Below are positions 25,989 to 36,700 of a stretch of 64,000 nt of DNA, piece by piece (the stretch's first letter is position 1; each line of letters opens with the position of its first letter). A program made the translations under genes and the position numbers. Source of the stretch: Rhizobium sp. PDO1-076 (lineage in GTDB: Bacteria; Pseudomonadota; Alphaproteobacteria; Rhizobiales; Rhizobiaceae); NCBI RefSeq assembly GCF_000247475.1, contig NZ_AHZC01000333.1, positions 45,027 to 109,026 of the forward strand, written 5' to 3'. The notes under the pieces were generated by a model. That model had not been told where the DNA came from, ran no database searches, and saw nothing but the letters and a program-made list of their open reading frames with translations.

Positions 25989-26329
25989 TCGCGTTTACCT
26001 CCAGATGGATGCTCAGTGGTGATCTGCTTCAAACGGTTTTCGCTTCGTCTGACAAGAGGAAAGCGCTGGATTCCTGCAATGGCTGTACTGGTTGAGGCGA
26101 TCCGGGCAGAGGCGATCCCAGCAGGCTGGCGATACTCGCAGTAGCCGATGTACCGGCAGAAACCGGATGATCCGTTTCATGCAAGCCCTACGAAATTTTG
26201 TGGTCGATTTTTAATACCCTCCTAACGCAATATGATAATATTTGTTCATATTGCGTTGGTTCATTCAGAATGACGAGCCTCGTGGCTTTTTCGTGATTTT
26301 ATAAGCACACAGTTATTCAGGGGGTCTGG
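25989..26329. promoter_or_regulatory. ndvA-luxR divergent intergenic region
   Basis: 341 bp without a gene. It holds the ndvA leader (GGAGG 9 nt before the TTG), then AT-rich DNA from about 26200 to 26300 and the 34-bp inverted repeat listed separately. I see no RNA gene or further ORF with family similarity. Confidence 0.7.
26224..26257. repeat. 12-bp-arm inverted repeat in the luxR leader
   Basis: AACGCAATATGA (26224-26235) and TCATATTGCGTT (26246-26257) are perfect inverted repeats separated by 10 AT-rich bases. The element ends 72 bp before the luxR GTG. The symmetry suggests an operator, possibly for the LuxR protein itself; as RNA it would form a moderately stable hairpin, but no U-tract follows. 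Confidence 0.75.
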
Positions 26330-27067
26330 GTGAATATTAACCAGCTATTGCATTTTTTGGTCGTCGCGGATGAATGCAGGTCAGCGACCGAGGTCGTGGA
26401 AGAGCTGGAAAAACTCGTTGCCGCTTATGGATTCGACTATTACGGGCTGGTGCGGCAACCAAAGCCTGACGAAAATCCGCTGGAGCTTGTGCTGTGCGGG
26501 CGCTGGCCGGAGGGCTGGCCGCAGATTTATATTGCCAAGAAATATGTGCTGATCGATCCGACCATCCGTTATCTGTCGCAAGCGCAGTCGGGCTTTCGTT
26601 GGCGTGACACGGCTCATGCTTTCCGTGCCGATCCGCATCGCAAGCGCATGGAGCGCATGTTGATGGACGGCATGCGTTTCGGCCTGCTCGACGGTTACAT
26701 CTTTCCGGTGCATGGCCGGACCGGTCTGCTCGGCAACATGACCGTCGGCGGAAAGCCGATCGATCTGTCGCCGATCGAAATCAGCCTGTTCGACGCGGTG
26801 GCAAAAAAGGCCTTCTGGCGGTTGCTTGAACTGACCCGGGAAGGGGATGTGGATTCTGCGAAGGCGATCGACGCGCGAATGACCCGACGGGAGATGGAAG
26901 TGCTCAGCTATCTGGCCGATGGCCTGACCTCGAACGAGATCAGCAAGATCCTGAAAATCTCCAATCACACGGTGGATTGGTACATGAACGGTATCCAGGA
27001 CAAGCTGAACGCTAAGAACAGGCAGCATGTCGTGGCGCTTGCCTTCCGGCTCGGGCTGGTAACCTGA
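26330..27067 (+). CDS. LuxR-family autoinducer-domain regulator (LuxR solo in this window)
   Basis: 245 residues from the GTG at 26330, which has GGGGGT just upstream. The autoinducer-binding domain covers about residues 10-165. Most residues that line the acyl-homoserine-lactone pocket in TraR/LuxR are kept: Trp63, Tyr67, Asp76-Pro77 and Trp91. The C-terminal LuxR helix-turn-helix is about residues 180-240 (MTRREMEVLSYLADGLTSNE, ISKILKISNHTVDWYMNGI). No luxI-type synthase gene is in the window. It is flanked by ndvA and pyc, and may tie cyclic glucan export or carbon anaplerosis to cell density (inference). A long palindrome precedes it. Confidence 0.9.
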   Translation: MNINQLLHFLVVADECRSATEVVEELEKLVAAYGFDYYGLVRQPKPDENPLELVLCGRWPEGWPQIYIAKKYVLIDPTIRYLSQAQSGFRWRDTAHAFRADPHRKRMERMLMDGMRFGLLDGYIFPVHGRTGLLGNMTVGGKPIDLSPIEISLFDAVAKKAFWRLLELTREGDVDSAKAIDARMTRREMEVLSYLADGLTSNEISKILKISNHTVDWYMNGIQDKLNAKNRQHVVALAFRLGLVT

Positions 27068-27184
27068 GGACGACGGCAAATTTCAGATAGCCGCTCAAGG
27101 TAAATTGAACTTCCTAAAACAACGCGCTATGAATTTTCTTCGCAGGTGCACAATGCCCTGGCATATCGTTTTGGGGAGACCGAA

Positions 27185-30100
27185 TTGCCAATATCCAAGA
27201 TCCTTGTCGCCAACCGTTCCGAAATTGCAATCCGCGTGTTTCGCGCCGCAAACGAACTGGGCATAAAAACGGTTGCGATCTGGGCGGAGGAGGACAAACT
27301 GGCTCTCCATCGCTTCAAAGCGGACGAGAGTTACCAGGTTGGTCGCGGCCCACATCTGGCCCGTGATCTTGGACCGATCGAAAGCTATCTCTCCATCGAG
27401 GAAGTGATCCGCGTCGCCAAGCTGTCGGGTGCCGATGCCATCCATCCAGGCTATGGGCTGCTGTCGGAAAGTCCTGAATTTGTAGACGCCTGTAACGATG
27501 CAGGTATCATTTTTATCGGCCCCCGTGCCGATACCATGCGCCGACTCGGCAACAAGGTGGCGGCACGCAACCTTGCGATCGAGATCGACGTGCCGGTGGT
27601 CCCGGCGACCGAGCCGCTGCCGGACGATATGGCGGTCGTCGCCAGGATGGCCGAGGAGATCGGCTATCCGGTGATGTTGAAGGCCTCCTGGGGCGGCGGC
27701 GGGCGCGGCATGCGCGCCATCCGAGATCCGAAGGATCTGGCGAGGGAAGTCACTGAAGCCAAGCGCGAGGCGATGGCCGCTTTCGGCAAGGACGAAGTCT
27801 ACCTGGAAAAGCTGGTCGAGCGGGCCCGCCACGTCGAAAGCCAGGTTCTCGGAGATACCCATGGCAATGTCGTGCATCTGTTCGAGCGCGACTGCTCCGT
27901 CCAGCGCCGCAACCAGAAAGTCGTCGAGCGTGCTCCGGCTCCTTATCTGAGCGAAGCGCAGCGGCAGGAACTGGCGAACTATTCGACGAAGATTGCCAAG
28001 GCGACGAACTATGTCGGCGCCGGGACGGTCGAGTATCTGATGGATATGGATACCGGCAAGTTCTACTTCATCGAGGTCAATCCGCGTATCCAGGTCGAGC
28101 ATACCGTGACCGAGGTCGTGACCGGCATCGATATCGTCAAGGCGCAGATCCACATTCTCGATGGCTACGCCATCGGCACACCGGAATCGGGCGTGCCGCG
28201 CCAAGAAGACATCAAGCTCAACGGTCATGCGCTGCAGTGCCGCATCACCACGGAAGACCCGGAGCAGAACTTCATTCCCGACTATGGCCGCATCACCGCC
28301 TATCGCGGCGCGACCGGTTTCGGCATCCGCCTGGACGGTGGCACGGCCTATTCCGGTGCGGTCATTACCCGGTTCTATGATCCGCTTCTGGAGAAGGTCA
28401 CCGCGTGGTCGCCGAGCCCGGAAGAGACGATTGCCCGCATGCACCGGGCGCTGCGCGAATTCCGCATCCGTGGCGTTGCCACAAACCTGACCTTCCTCGA
28501 GGCGATCATCACGCACGAGAAATTCAGGGACAACACGTACACGACGCGTTTCATCGACACGACGCCGGAACTGTTCCAGCAGGTCAAGCGCCAGGACCGT
28601 GCGACCAAGCTGTTGACCTATCTCGCCGACGTGACCGTCAACGGCCATCCGGAAGCCAAGGGCCGGCCGAAGCCGTCTAAGGAAATCGCCGAGCCGGTGG
28701 TGCCGTTCACGCCGGGCGATATTCGTCCGGGCACGAAGCAGAAGCTGGACGAACTCGGTCCGAAGAAGTTCGGTGAATGGGTACGGGCGCAGAACCGTAT
28801 TCTTGTGACCGACACGACAATGCGTGACGGCCACCAGTCACTGCTGGCGACCCGTATGCGCACCTATGATATCGCCCGCATCGCAGGGACCTATGCGCGC
28901 GCACTGCCGAACCTGTTTTCGCTGGAATGCTGGGGTGGTGCCACCTTCGACGTTTCCATGCGCTTCCTGACGGAAGATCCTTGGGAACGGCTGGCGAAGG
29001 TTCGTGAAGATGCGCCGAATCTCCTGCTGCAGATGCTGCTTCGTGGCGCAAACGGCGTCGGCTACAAGAACTATCCTGACAATGTGGTGAAGTATTTCGT
29101 CCGTCAGGCGGCAGCCGGCGGTATCGATGTGTTCCGTGTGTTCGACTGCCTGAACTGGGTGGAAAACATGCGCGTTTCGATGGATGCGGTGGCCGAAGAG
29201 AACAAGATCTGCGAAGCGGCGATCTGCTACACCGGCGACATCCTCAATTCGGCGCGTCCGAAATACGATTTGAAATATTACACGTCGCTTGCCGCCGAAC
29301 TCGATAAGGCGGGTGCGCATATCATTGCGGTCAAGGACATGGCCGGCCTGCTGAAGCCGGCTGCGGCGCGTGTGCTGTTCAAGGCGCTGCGCGAGGCGAC
29401 AGACCTGCCGATCCACTTCCACACCCATGATACATCCGGCATTGCTGCTGCAACCGTGCTTGCGGCCGTCGAATCCGGTGTCGATGTCGTCGATGCGGCG
29501 ATGGACGCCCTGTCGGGCAATACCTCACAGCCTTGCCTTGGCTCGATCGTCGAGGCCCTGCGCGGCACGGAACGCGACCCGGATCTCGATCCGGAATGGA
29601 TCCGCCGGATTTCCTTCTACTGGGAAGCGGTCCGCCACCAGTATGCGGCTTTCGAAAGCGATCTCAAGGGACCCGCATCCGAGGTCTATCTGCATGAGAT
29701 GCCCGGCGGCCAGTTCACCAATCTCAAGGAGCAGGCGCGCTCGCTGGGTCTGGAGACCCGCTGGCACGAGGTAGCGCAGACCTATGCCGATGCCAACCAG
29801 ATGTTCGGTGATATCGTCAAGGTGACGCCGTCGTCGAAGGTCGTCGGCGACATGGCGCTGATGATGGTCAGCCAGGACCTGACAGTAGCCGATGTGGTCA
29901 ATCCGGCCAAGGACGTTTCCTTTCCGGAATCGGTCGTGTCGATGCTGAAGGGCGATCTTGGTCAGCCTCCGGGCGGCTGGCCGGAAGGCCTGCAGAAGAA
30001 GGCGCTGAAAGGTGAAAAGCCCTATACGGCGGTTCCAGGCTCCCTGCTGGAGGAAGCGGATCTCGTGGCAGAGCGCAAGGCGATCGAGGACAAACTCGAG

Positions 30101-30643
30101 CGCAAGGTCGATGACTTCGAGTTTGCTTCCTATCTGATGTATCCGAAGGTTTTCACCGACTATGCGCTGGCGGCCGATACCTATGGTCCTGTCAGTGTTC
30201 TGCCGACGCCGGCCTATTTCTACGGTCTGGCTTCGGGCGAAGAGCTGTTTGCCGACATCGAGAAGGGCAAGACCCTGGTCGTGCTCAACCAGGCGCAGGC
30301 CGAAGTTGACGAGAAGGGCATGGTCAAGGTGTTCTTCGAGTTGAATGGCCAGCCGCGGCCGATCAAGGTTCCTGATCGCAATCGTGGTGCCTCCAGTGCC
30401 GTTCGTCGCAAGGCGGAAGCCGGCAATGCGGCGCATCTCGGCGCACCGATGCCGGGTGTTATCTCCACCGTTGCAGTCACCGCCGGCCAGACGGTCAAGT
30501 CGGGCGATGTGCTGGTGTCGATCGAAGCGATGAAGATGGAAACCGCACTGCATGCGGAAAAGGATGGCACAATTGCTGAAGTTCTGGTGCGCACCGGCGA
30601 CCAGATCGATGCCAAGGATTTGCTGATCGTCTACGGCGCCTGA
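27185..30643 (+). CDS. pyc: Pyruvate carboxylase
   Basis: 1152 residues, close to the 1154 of the well-studied Rhizobium etli enzyme. The start is taken as TTG 27185 (MPISKILVANRSEIAIRVFR) because GGGGAG lies six bases upstream and homologues begin exactly there; a GTG 39 bp earlier has no site. Domains in order: biotin carboxylase (about 1-460, ATP-grasp loop SWGGGGRGM, EVNPRIQVEH), carboxyltransferase (about 530-830, TTMRDGHQSLLATR and the biotin-accepting lysine in VKDMAG), allosteric tether, and C-terminal biotinyl domain with Lys1117 in EAMKMET. It makes oxaloacetate from pyruvate and bicarbonate with ATP, the main anaplerotic step on sugars. A strong bidirectional terminator follows. 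Confidence 0.98.
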   Translation: MPISKILVANRSEIAIRVFRAANELGIKTVAIWAEEDKLALHRFKADESYQVGRGPHLARDLGPIESYLSIEEVIRVAKLSGADAIHPGYGLLSESPEFVDACNDAGIIFIGPRADTMRRLGNKVAARNLAIEIDVPVVPATEPLPDDMAVVARMAEEIGYPVMLKASWGGGGRGMRAIRDPKDLAREVTEAKREAMAAFGKDEVYLEKLVERARHVESQVLGDTHGNVVHLFERDCSVQRRNQKVVERAPAPYLSEAQRQELANYSTKIAKATNYVGAGTVEYLMDMDTGKFYFIEVNPRIQVEHTVTEVVTGIDIVKAQIHILDGYAIGTPESGVPRQEDIKLNGHALQCRITTEDPEQNFIPDYGRITAYRGATGFGIRLDGGTAYSGAVITRFYDPLLEKVTAWSPSPEETIARMHRALREFRIRGVATNLTFLEAIITHEKFRDNTYTTRFIDTTPELFQQVKRQDRATKLLTYLADVTVNGHPEAKGRPKPSKEIAEPVVPFTPGDIRPGTKQKLDELGPKKFGEWVRAQNRILVTDTTMRDGHQSLLATRMRTYDIARIAGTYARALPNLFSLECWGGATFDVSMRFLTEDPWERLAKVREDAPNLLLQMLLRGANGVGYKNYPDNVVKYFVRQAAAGGIDVFRVFDCLNWVENMRVSMDAVAEENKICEAAICYTGDILNSARPKYDLKYYTSLAAELDKAGAHIIAVKDMAGLLKPAAARVLFKALREATDLPIHFHTHDTSGIAAATVLAAVESGVDVVDAAMDALSGNTSQPCLGSIVEALRGTERDPDLDPEWIRRISFYWEAVRHQYAAFESDLKGPASEVYLHEMPGGQFTNLKEQARSLGLETRWHEVAQTYADANQMFGDIVKVTPSSKVVGDMALMMVSQDLTVADVVNPAKDVSFPESVVSMLKGDLGQPPGGWPEGLQKKALKGEKPYTAVPGSLLEEADLVAERKAIEDKLERKVDDFEFASYLMYPKVFTDYALAADTYGPVSVLPTPAYFYGLASGEELFADIEKGKTLVVLNQAQAEVDEKGMVKVFFELNGQPRPIKVPDRNRGASSAVRRKAEAGNAAHLGAPMPGVISTVAVTAGQTVKSGDVLVSIEAMKMETALHAEKDGTIAEVLVRTGDQIDAKDLLIVYGA

Positions 30644-30670
30644 CATTCCGTTTGGGATTGCAGAATAAAA

Positions 30671-30700
30671 GAAGCCCCGCCGAGCGATCGGCGGGGCTTC
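30671..30700. terminator. Bidirectional terminator between pyc and ndvB
   Basis: Perfect 13-bp stem GAAGCCCCGCCGA / TCGGCGGGGCTTC with a GCGA tetraloop, followed by TTTCGTTC on the plus strand and by TTTTATTC on the minus strand. It lies between the convergent ends of pyc and ndvB. Confidence 0.93.
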
Positions 30701-30731
30701 TTTCGTTCAGTCTGAAGACTTCAGGCGAAGA

Positions 30732-33700
30732 TCACTTCGCCTTGCCGAGCTTGACGCCCTTTTCCGGGCTTGCAACCTTCTTGCCATCGACGGTGATCGC
30801 GTAGGCGCCCTTGTCTGCGCGCGTGACGGCGATCGCCACGGTGCGGCCATCAAGGGTCACATTGGCTTCGAAACCGTTCCAGTGGTCAGGCAGAGCCGGA
30901 TTGACGAAGAGCTGGCTGCCCTTGCGGCTGATCCCGAGCAGGCCTTCGACGGCGAAGCGATAGAGCCAGCCGGCCGAGCCCGTGTACCATGTCCAGCCGC
31001 CACGGCCGACATAGGCCTCGCCACCGTAGATATCGGCGGCGACGGCATAGGGTTCGACGCGGTAGCGTTCGGCAGCTTCGGCATCAAGCGCATGGTTGAT
31101 CGGGTTGAGCAGGCCGAACACGCGCCAGGCATCACGGGTGCGGCCGGCTTTTGCCAGCGCCAGACCCAGCCAGATGGCCGCATGGGTATACTGGCCACCG
31201 TTTTCGCGCACACCCGGCGGATAAGCCTTGATATAACCCGGATCGACAGGTGCCTTGTCGAAAGGCGGGGTGAACAGGCGGACAATGCCACCTTCGTCAT
31301 CGATCAGCTTGGATACGGCCGCATCGAGCGCCTTTTCGACATGGTCCGGCTGGCCCACGCCCGACAGAACGCTCCAGGACTGCGCGATCGAATCGATGCG
31401 GCATTCCAGCGATGCGTCCGAGCCGAGCGGCGTGCCGTCGTCGAAATAGCCACGACGATAGTATTCGCCGTCCCAGCCCGCCGTTTCGAGCGCTGCCTTC
31501 AGCGTGTCGATATGGGCGGCCCAGCGTTCGCTGCGGGCGGTATCCTTGCGCGCTTCGGCATAAGGCAGGAAGGCCTTGAGCGTGGCGGCGAGGAACCAGC
31601 CGAGCCAGATGCTTTCGCCCTGGCCCTTGGCGCCGACGCGGTTCATGCCGTCATTCCAGTCGCCGCCGAGGATCAGCGGCAGGTTATGTTCGCCGGTGCG
31701 GGTAATCGCGAGATCCAGCGCACGGGCGGCATGTTCGTAGAGGTCAGCCTGTTCTTCCGAGCGGGTCGGCTGGAAGAAGGCATCGTGCTGCGACATGCGC
31801 AGTTCCGGTCCTTCGATGAACGCGATCTTTTCGTCCAGAATGGCCGTGTCACCCGTGGCGGAGACATACTGGTCGATGGCATAGCCCAGCCAGACGACGT
31901 CGTCGGAGATATGCGTGCGCACGCCGGCCTCGGTTTGCGGCAGCCACCAATGCTGCACGTCGCCTTCGATGAACTGGCGGGCGGCGGCATTGAGGATCTG
32001 CTTGCGGGCCAGCGATGGCTGCTGGAGCAGGAAGGCCAGCGTGTCCTGCAACTGGTCACGAAAGCCGAAGGCGCCGCTTGCCTGGTAGAAGCCGGCACGG
32101 GCGAAAATACGGCATGCCAGCGCCTGATAGGGCAGCCACCGATTGACGAGATGATCGAAGGCCTTGTCGCCAGTCGAGACCTGCAACTGGCCGGTAAAGC
32201 CGTTCCAGAAGCTGCGATTGGCCTCCAGCACGCTGTCGAAATCGACGCCGCGCATGGCCGTGACCAATGCTGTCGCCTTTTCGGCCGTGTCGGTTTCCCC
32301 GAGCAGGAAGGTCAGGTCACGCTGCTGGCCGGCGCCGATGTCGATATCGAAGGCGAGTGCCGCGCACGGATCGCTTTCGGTTTCGATCGAACCGGACAAT
32401 TTGGCGGTCCGGGCCAAGGCTTGCGGCAGCTTGATCGTGCCATGACGGCCGATGAATTCGCGGCGGCTGGACGTGTGGCCGACCGGCGCCGAGGGGCCGG
32501 CGAGGAAGGCAAAACGACCCGGATAGTTGATGTCGAAGGGGTTGCTCGCCAGAAGCGCGCCAGTCTCCTCGTCATAGGTCGACAGCACGAAGGGCGCGGT
32601 CTTCTGGCCGTTGTTGCCGAGGATCCATTCCGCATAACCATAGACGCGGAAAGTCCGCGATTCCGTGCCGGTGTTGCGCAGGACAAGCCGGGACAGCTTG
32701 ACCGGGCGTTCCCGATCGACTGTCTGGGTCAGTTCGATTTCCAGATTGTCATGCGTGCTGGCAAAGACGGAGTAGCCTTGGCCATGACGCGTCTCGTAGG
32801 TCGCAGTGTTGTCGAGGTTCAAGGCACTGACGGGTGCGTAGGTACGGCCACTTTCCAGGTCGGCGACATAGAAGGCCTCGCCCGGGCGGTTGGTGACGGG
32901 ATCGTTGGTCCAGGGGGTCAGTTGGTAATCGCGTGAGTTCTGGCTCCAGGTGAAGCCGGGGCCTTCTGCTGCGACATGGAAGCCGAACTGCTCGTTGGTG
33001 ATGACGTTGATCCACGGCTGCGGCGTGGCCGAACCGGCCGCCAGGCGCACGACATACTCGCCGCCGTCCCTGGAGAAGCCACCGAAGCCGTTCCAGAAGT
33101 CGAGATCGCCGCCATCGGGGAGCCTGGCTGCGCTGTCGACCGGGGCCGGCAGGGCAGGGATGATGCCGGGCCATTCCGGTTCGGCGCCATCGGGTACACG
33201 CGGCGTGGCAAACAGTGACACGGCGCGATTGACCTGATCGACGATCTTGCCGTTTCGGGCATGCAGCACGACGCGTGCAGCGCCGAGAAGGGCCTGGGTT
33301 GCGGTCTCGTCGTTGAGATCGTTGCGCACAGTGAAGACATGCTGGCGACCGGCGCCATCCGGCAGACGATGGCGCAGGTTTTCCGCCAGCTGATCCAGCG
33401 CATGCTGCATGTCCTGCGCATAGGACGTGGCGCGTTCGTTGACGATTGCCAAGTCGATCACCAGCCCGCGGCGACGCAGATACTCCAGCGCACTCAGGGC
33501 TTCGCGGGCGATCTCGATGTCCATGTCATCGTTGATGCGCAGCGCAAAGATCGGGAAGTCGCCCGAAATCGCCATCGGCCAGAGCGCCGACTGCGAACGT
33601 TGGCCGGTGCGCACTGTCTCCGGATCGGCCCGCAGATGCGTGTCGGGATAGACCAGGTAGCGGCCGAGATGCTGGAAGGCTGCGGCCTGCTGCGAGGTGA

Positions 33701-36700
33701 TGCCGATATGGCGCAACTCGACCTGTACGCGGGTCCAGGCATGGATCAGTTCATGGCTGAAGGCATCCGGGTGGCGGTAGCGGTCGATCGCCTTGTCGAT
33801 TTCCTCACGATTCGGGGCCGCGATCGTCCAGAAGATTACCGAGACCTTCTTGCCGGCGGGGACACGAACGACGCGGCGCAGGCTGAGGATCGGATCGAGC
33901 GTGTAGCCATCGGTACCCGACAGCGTGGCACCCGGATCGAAGGCTGCGGCTTCTGCGAGGCTTCGGCCCCGGCCGAGGAAGGCGCGGCGATCGGTTTCGA
34001 ATTCCGTCGGGCGGCCCGGTCCGGCATTGTCGACGATCAGGTGGGCGACGCAGATATCCGGATCGTCCGGGCTGCGCTTGTTGCGCTCGGCGCGAATGAC
34101 GTCGCCACGCTTGCCGATCTCGGTCTTGACGAACATGCGCGAAAACAGCGGATGGGCATTGTCGGCATCGTCGTAACCCAGGACGGGCTCGAGATAGGAC
34201 GTGACTTCGATGAAGCGGTCTTCGGTGCCGGTGTTGAGGATCGTCAGGCGACGGCCTTCGGCGTCATGCTCGGTTGCGACGATGCATTCGACCGTGGTCG
34301 AGATCTCGCCGACCGTCTTGAAGAATTCGGCCTTGTCGTCGCCGAAGATAACCTTGGATTTCTCGTCTTCGGCGCGACGGGGCGTTGCCGTGGCCGACCA
34401 CCACTGGCTGGATGCTGTGTCGCGCAGGAAGATGAAGGTGCCCCAGCGATCTTCGGTCGGATCGGCCTTCCAGCGGGAAACGGACTGGCCGTTCCAGCGC
34501 GAGAAACCGGTCCCTGTTGCCGTCAGCATGACCGAGTAGTGTCCGTTGGACAGGAAGGCGACTTCGCGGTCCTTTGAGGCCGGATCGTTGATGGTGCGGA
34601 TTTCGGCGCGCAACAGATCGGCCTGGCCCTTGCCGGGGGTCTGCGGCTCGTATTTCGCGCTCATTACCGGGATTTCGCGCGGGGCCTTTTCCTGAAGCAG
34701 CAGTTCGGCCGCCTCGATCACCGGATCGGCGTGGAAGAGGGTACGCAAGCGGCCGTTGAAGGCGACGTTGGCAACGGCGGCGATCGACATGCCATGGTGG
34801 TGGGCATAGTAGTTGTACACCACCGCGCATTTCTTGCCGTCGGGCAGGCGGGTCGGGGTGAAATCGACGGCATCGTGATAGCCGTAAGCGCCCAATGCGC
34901 CAAGCTTGCGCAGGCGTTCGAGGTTTTCCAGCGATGCTTCGGGATAATACTGGCTGGCGAGGATCGAGGCATAGGGCGCGATGACGGCGTTCTGGCCGAG
35001 ACCGCGCTTGAGGCCCAGCGTCGGAACGCCGAAGTTGGTATACTGGTAGTTCATCTCATGGTCGCGGGCGTTGAAGGCCGCTTCCGAAATACCCCAGGGA
35101 ATGTTCAGACGCCGGCCATGGTTCATCTGCTCGATGACAACCAGATTGTTGGTCTGGTTGAGGATGCCACCCTGGCGCTCTTGCATGACGAGCGGCGGCA
35201 TCAGATATTCGAACATCGAGCCGGACCAGGAGATCAGCGCCGCGCGGGCGCCGATCGGCACGACCTGGCGGCCGAGGCGGTACCAGTGTTCGGTCGGAAG
35301 GTCACCCTTGGCGATGGCAAACAGGCTGGTCAGGCGGCATTCGGAGGCCAGCAGGTCGTAGCAGGCTTCGTCGAGTTCACGGCCATCGACACGGTAGCCG
35401 ATCGACAGCAGGCGGCGTTCGGGGCGGAACAGGAAGCTGAAATCCATCGAAAACGCGATGCCGCGGGCGCTTTCGCAGAGTTGCGAGAGGCGCTGGCGGA
35501 TCGGATCGATGTTCGACAGGTCAAAGGCCGTGTCGGAAATGTGGGCCTCGCAGACGGCGACCAGCGATTCCGTCCAGCGGATCACCTCGATGCTCTGGTC
35601 GGAGCGGACCTCGTGATGCAGGTTTGCTGCCAGCTTCTGGATGTCGCGGGCAAGCACCGCCAGGTTGATGGTGCGGATCGAGGCGAATTCGTGCTCGCGC
35701 TTGACGGCGGCAAGCGCCGTGTTGAAGCCGACAATGCGCTCTTCCAGGCGACGGCGGAGCGGGCGAACAGTCTTGCGGTCGTCCGGCAACTGGGCGAGGA
35801 CTTCCAAGAGGATGCCGCCGACATCGCCGATGCCGTCGAGATTGCCCTGCAGATGGGCAGAGGGTGCTTCGGCCCATTCACGACATGCGGATGAGATGGC
35901 GATCAGGTGGCCGGCGAGATTGCCGCTGTCGACCGCCGAGATGTAGCGAGGGCCAAGCGTCTGCAGCGTATCGGTGTGGTACCAGTTGAACAGGTGTCCG
36001 CGATACTTGTCCATGCGCTCGATGGTGGCGATCGTCTGCTCCAGGCGCTCGATCGTCTGCTCGAAGCTCAACCAGCCGAAATGGCGGGCCGACACGACGG
36101 AGAGAAGATAGACACCGATATTGGTCGGCGAGGTGCGATGGGCAACGACCGGCTCCGGCGTTTCCTGGAAATTGTCCGGCGGCAGGTAGTTGTCGCCGGC
36201 CGTGACGAAAGTCTCGAAATAGCGCCAGGTGCGGCGGGCAATCTTGCGCAGTTCGATAGCGACATGTTCGGGAACTTCAAGACTGTCTTCGGTTTCGGCC
36301 GACTGGCTGACATACCAGGCGAGCAGCGGCGAGAGCACCCAGAGACATGCGAAGGGCAGGCCGATCAGATAGCCATAGCCACCGGGCAGCGCCGCGACGC
36401 CGACCGACAGGACGGCGAGGATCGGCGCATGACGCATCGAGTCGTAGTAGGAGCCGATGGAGCCCTGGGCGGCTGACTGCACGCTTGAGGCGGTGCGCCA
36501 TTCCAGGAGCAGCTTGCGGCTGACCGTCATGCGGTAGAGCGAACGGGCGATGGCGTCGACCATCATGCAGGCCTGGTCGGCGATGAAGACGATGCGCAGG
36601 GCGACCTGGGCATTGATCGAACGGATTTCCGACCAGAGGGTCTGGAAATGGGCGGCCGGAACGATGTCGGTCTGGCGCGGCACGATGCCGGAGAGAAGCG

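Noticed and set aside
25989..26329. tRNA, small RNA or extra ORF between ndvA and luxR
   Set aside because: No cloverleaf elements or GGTTCRA-type arm and no coding similarity; only the palindrome stands out.
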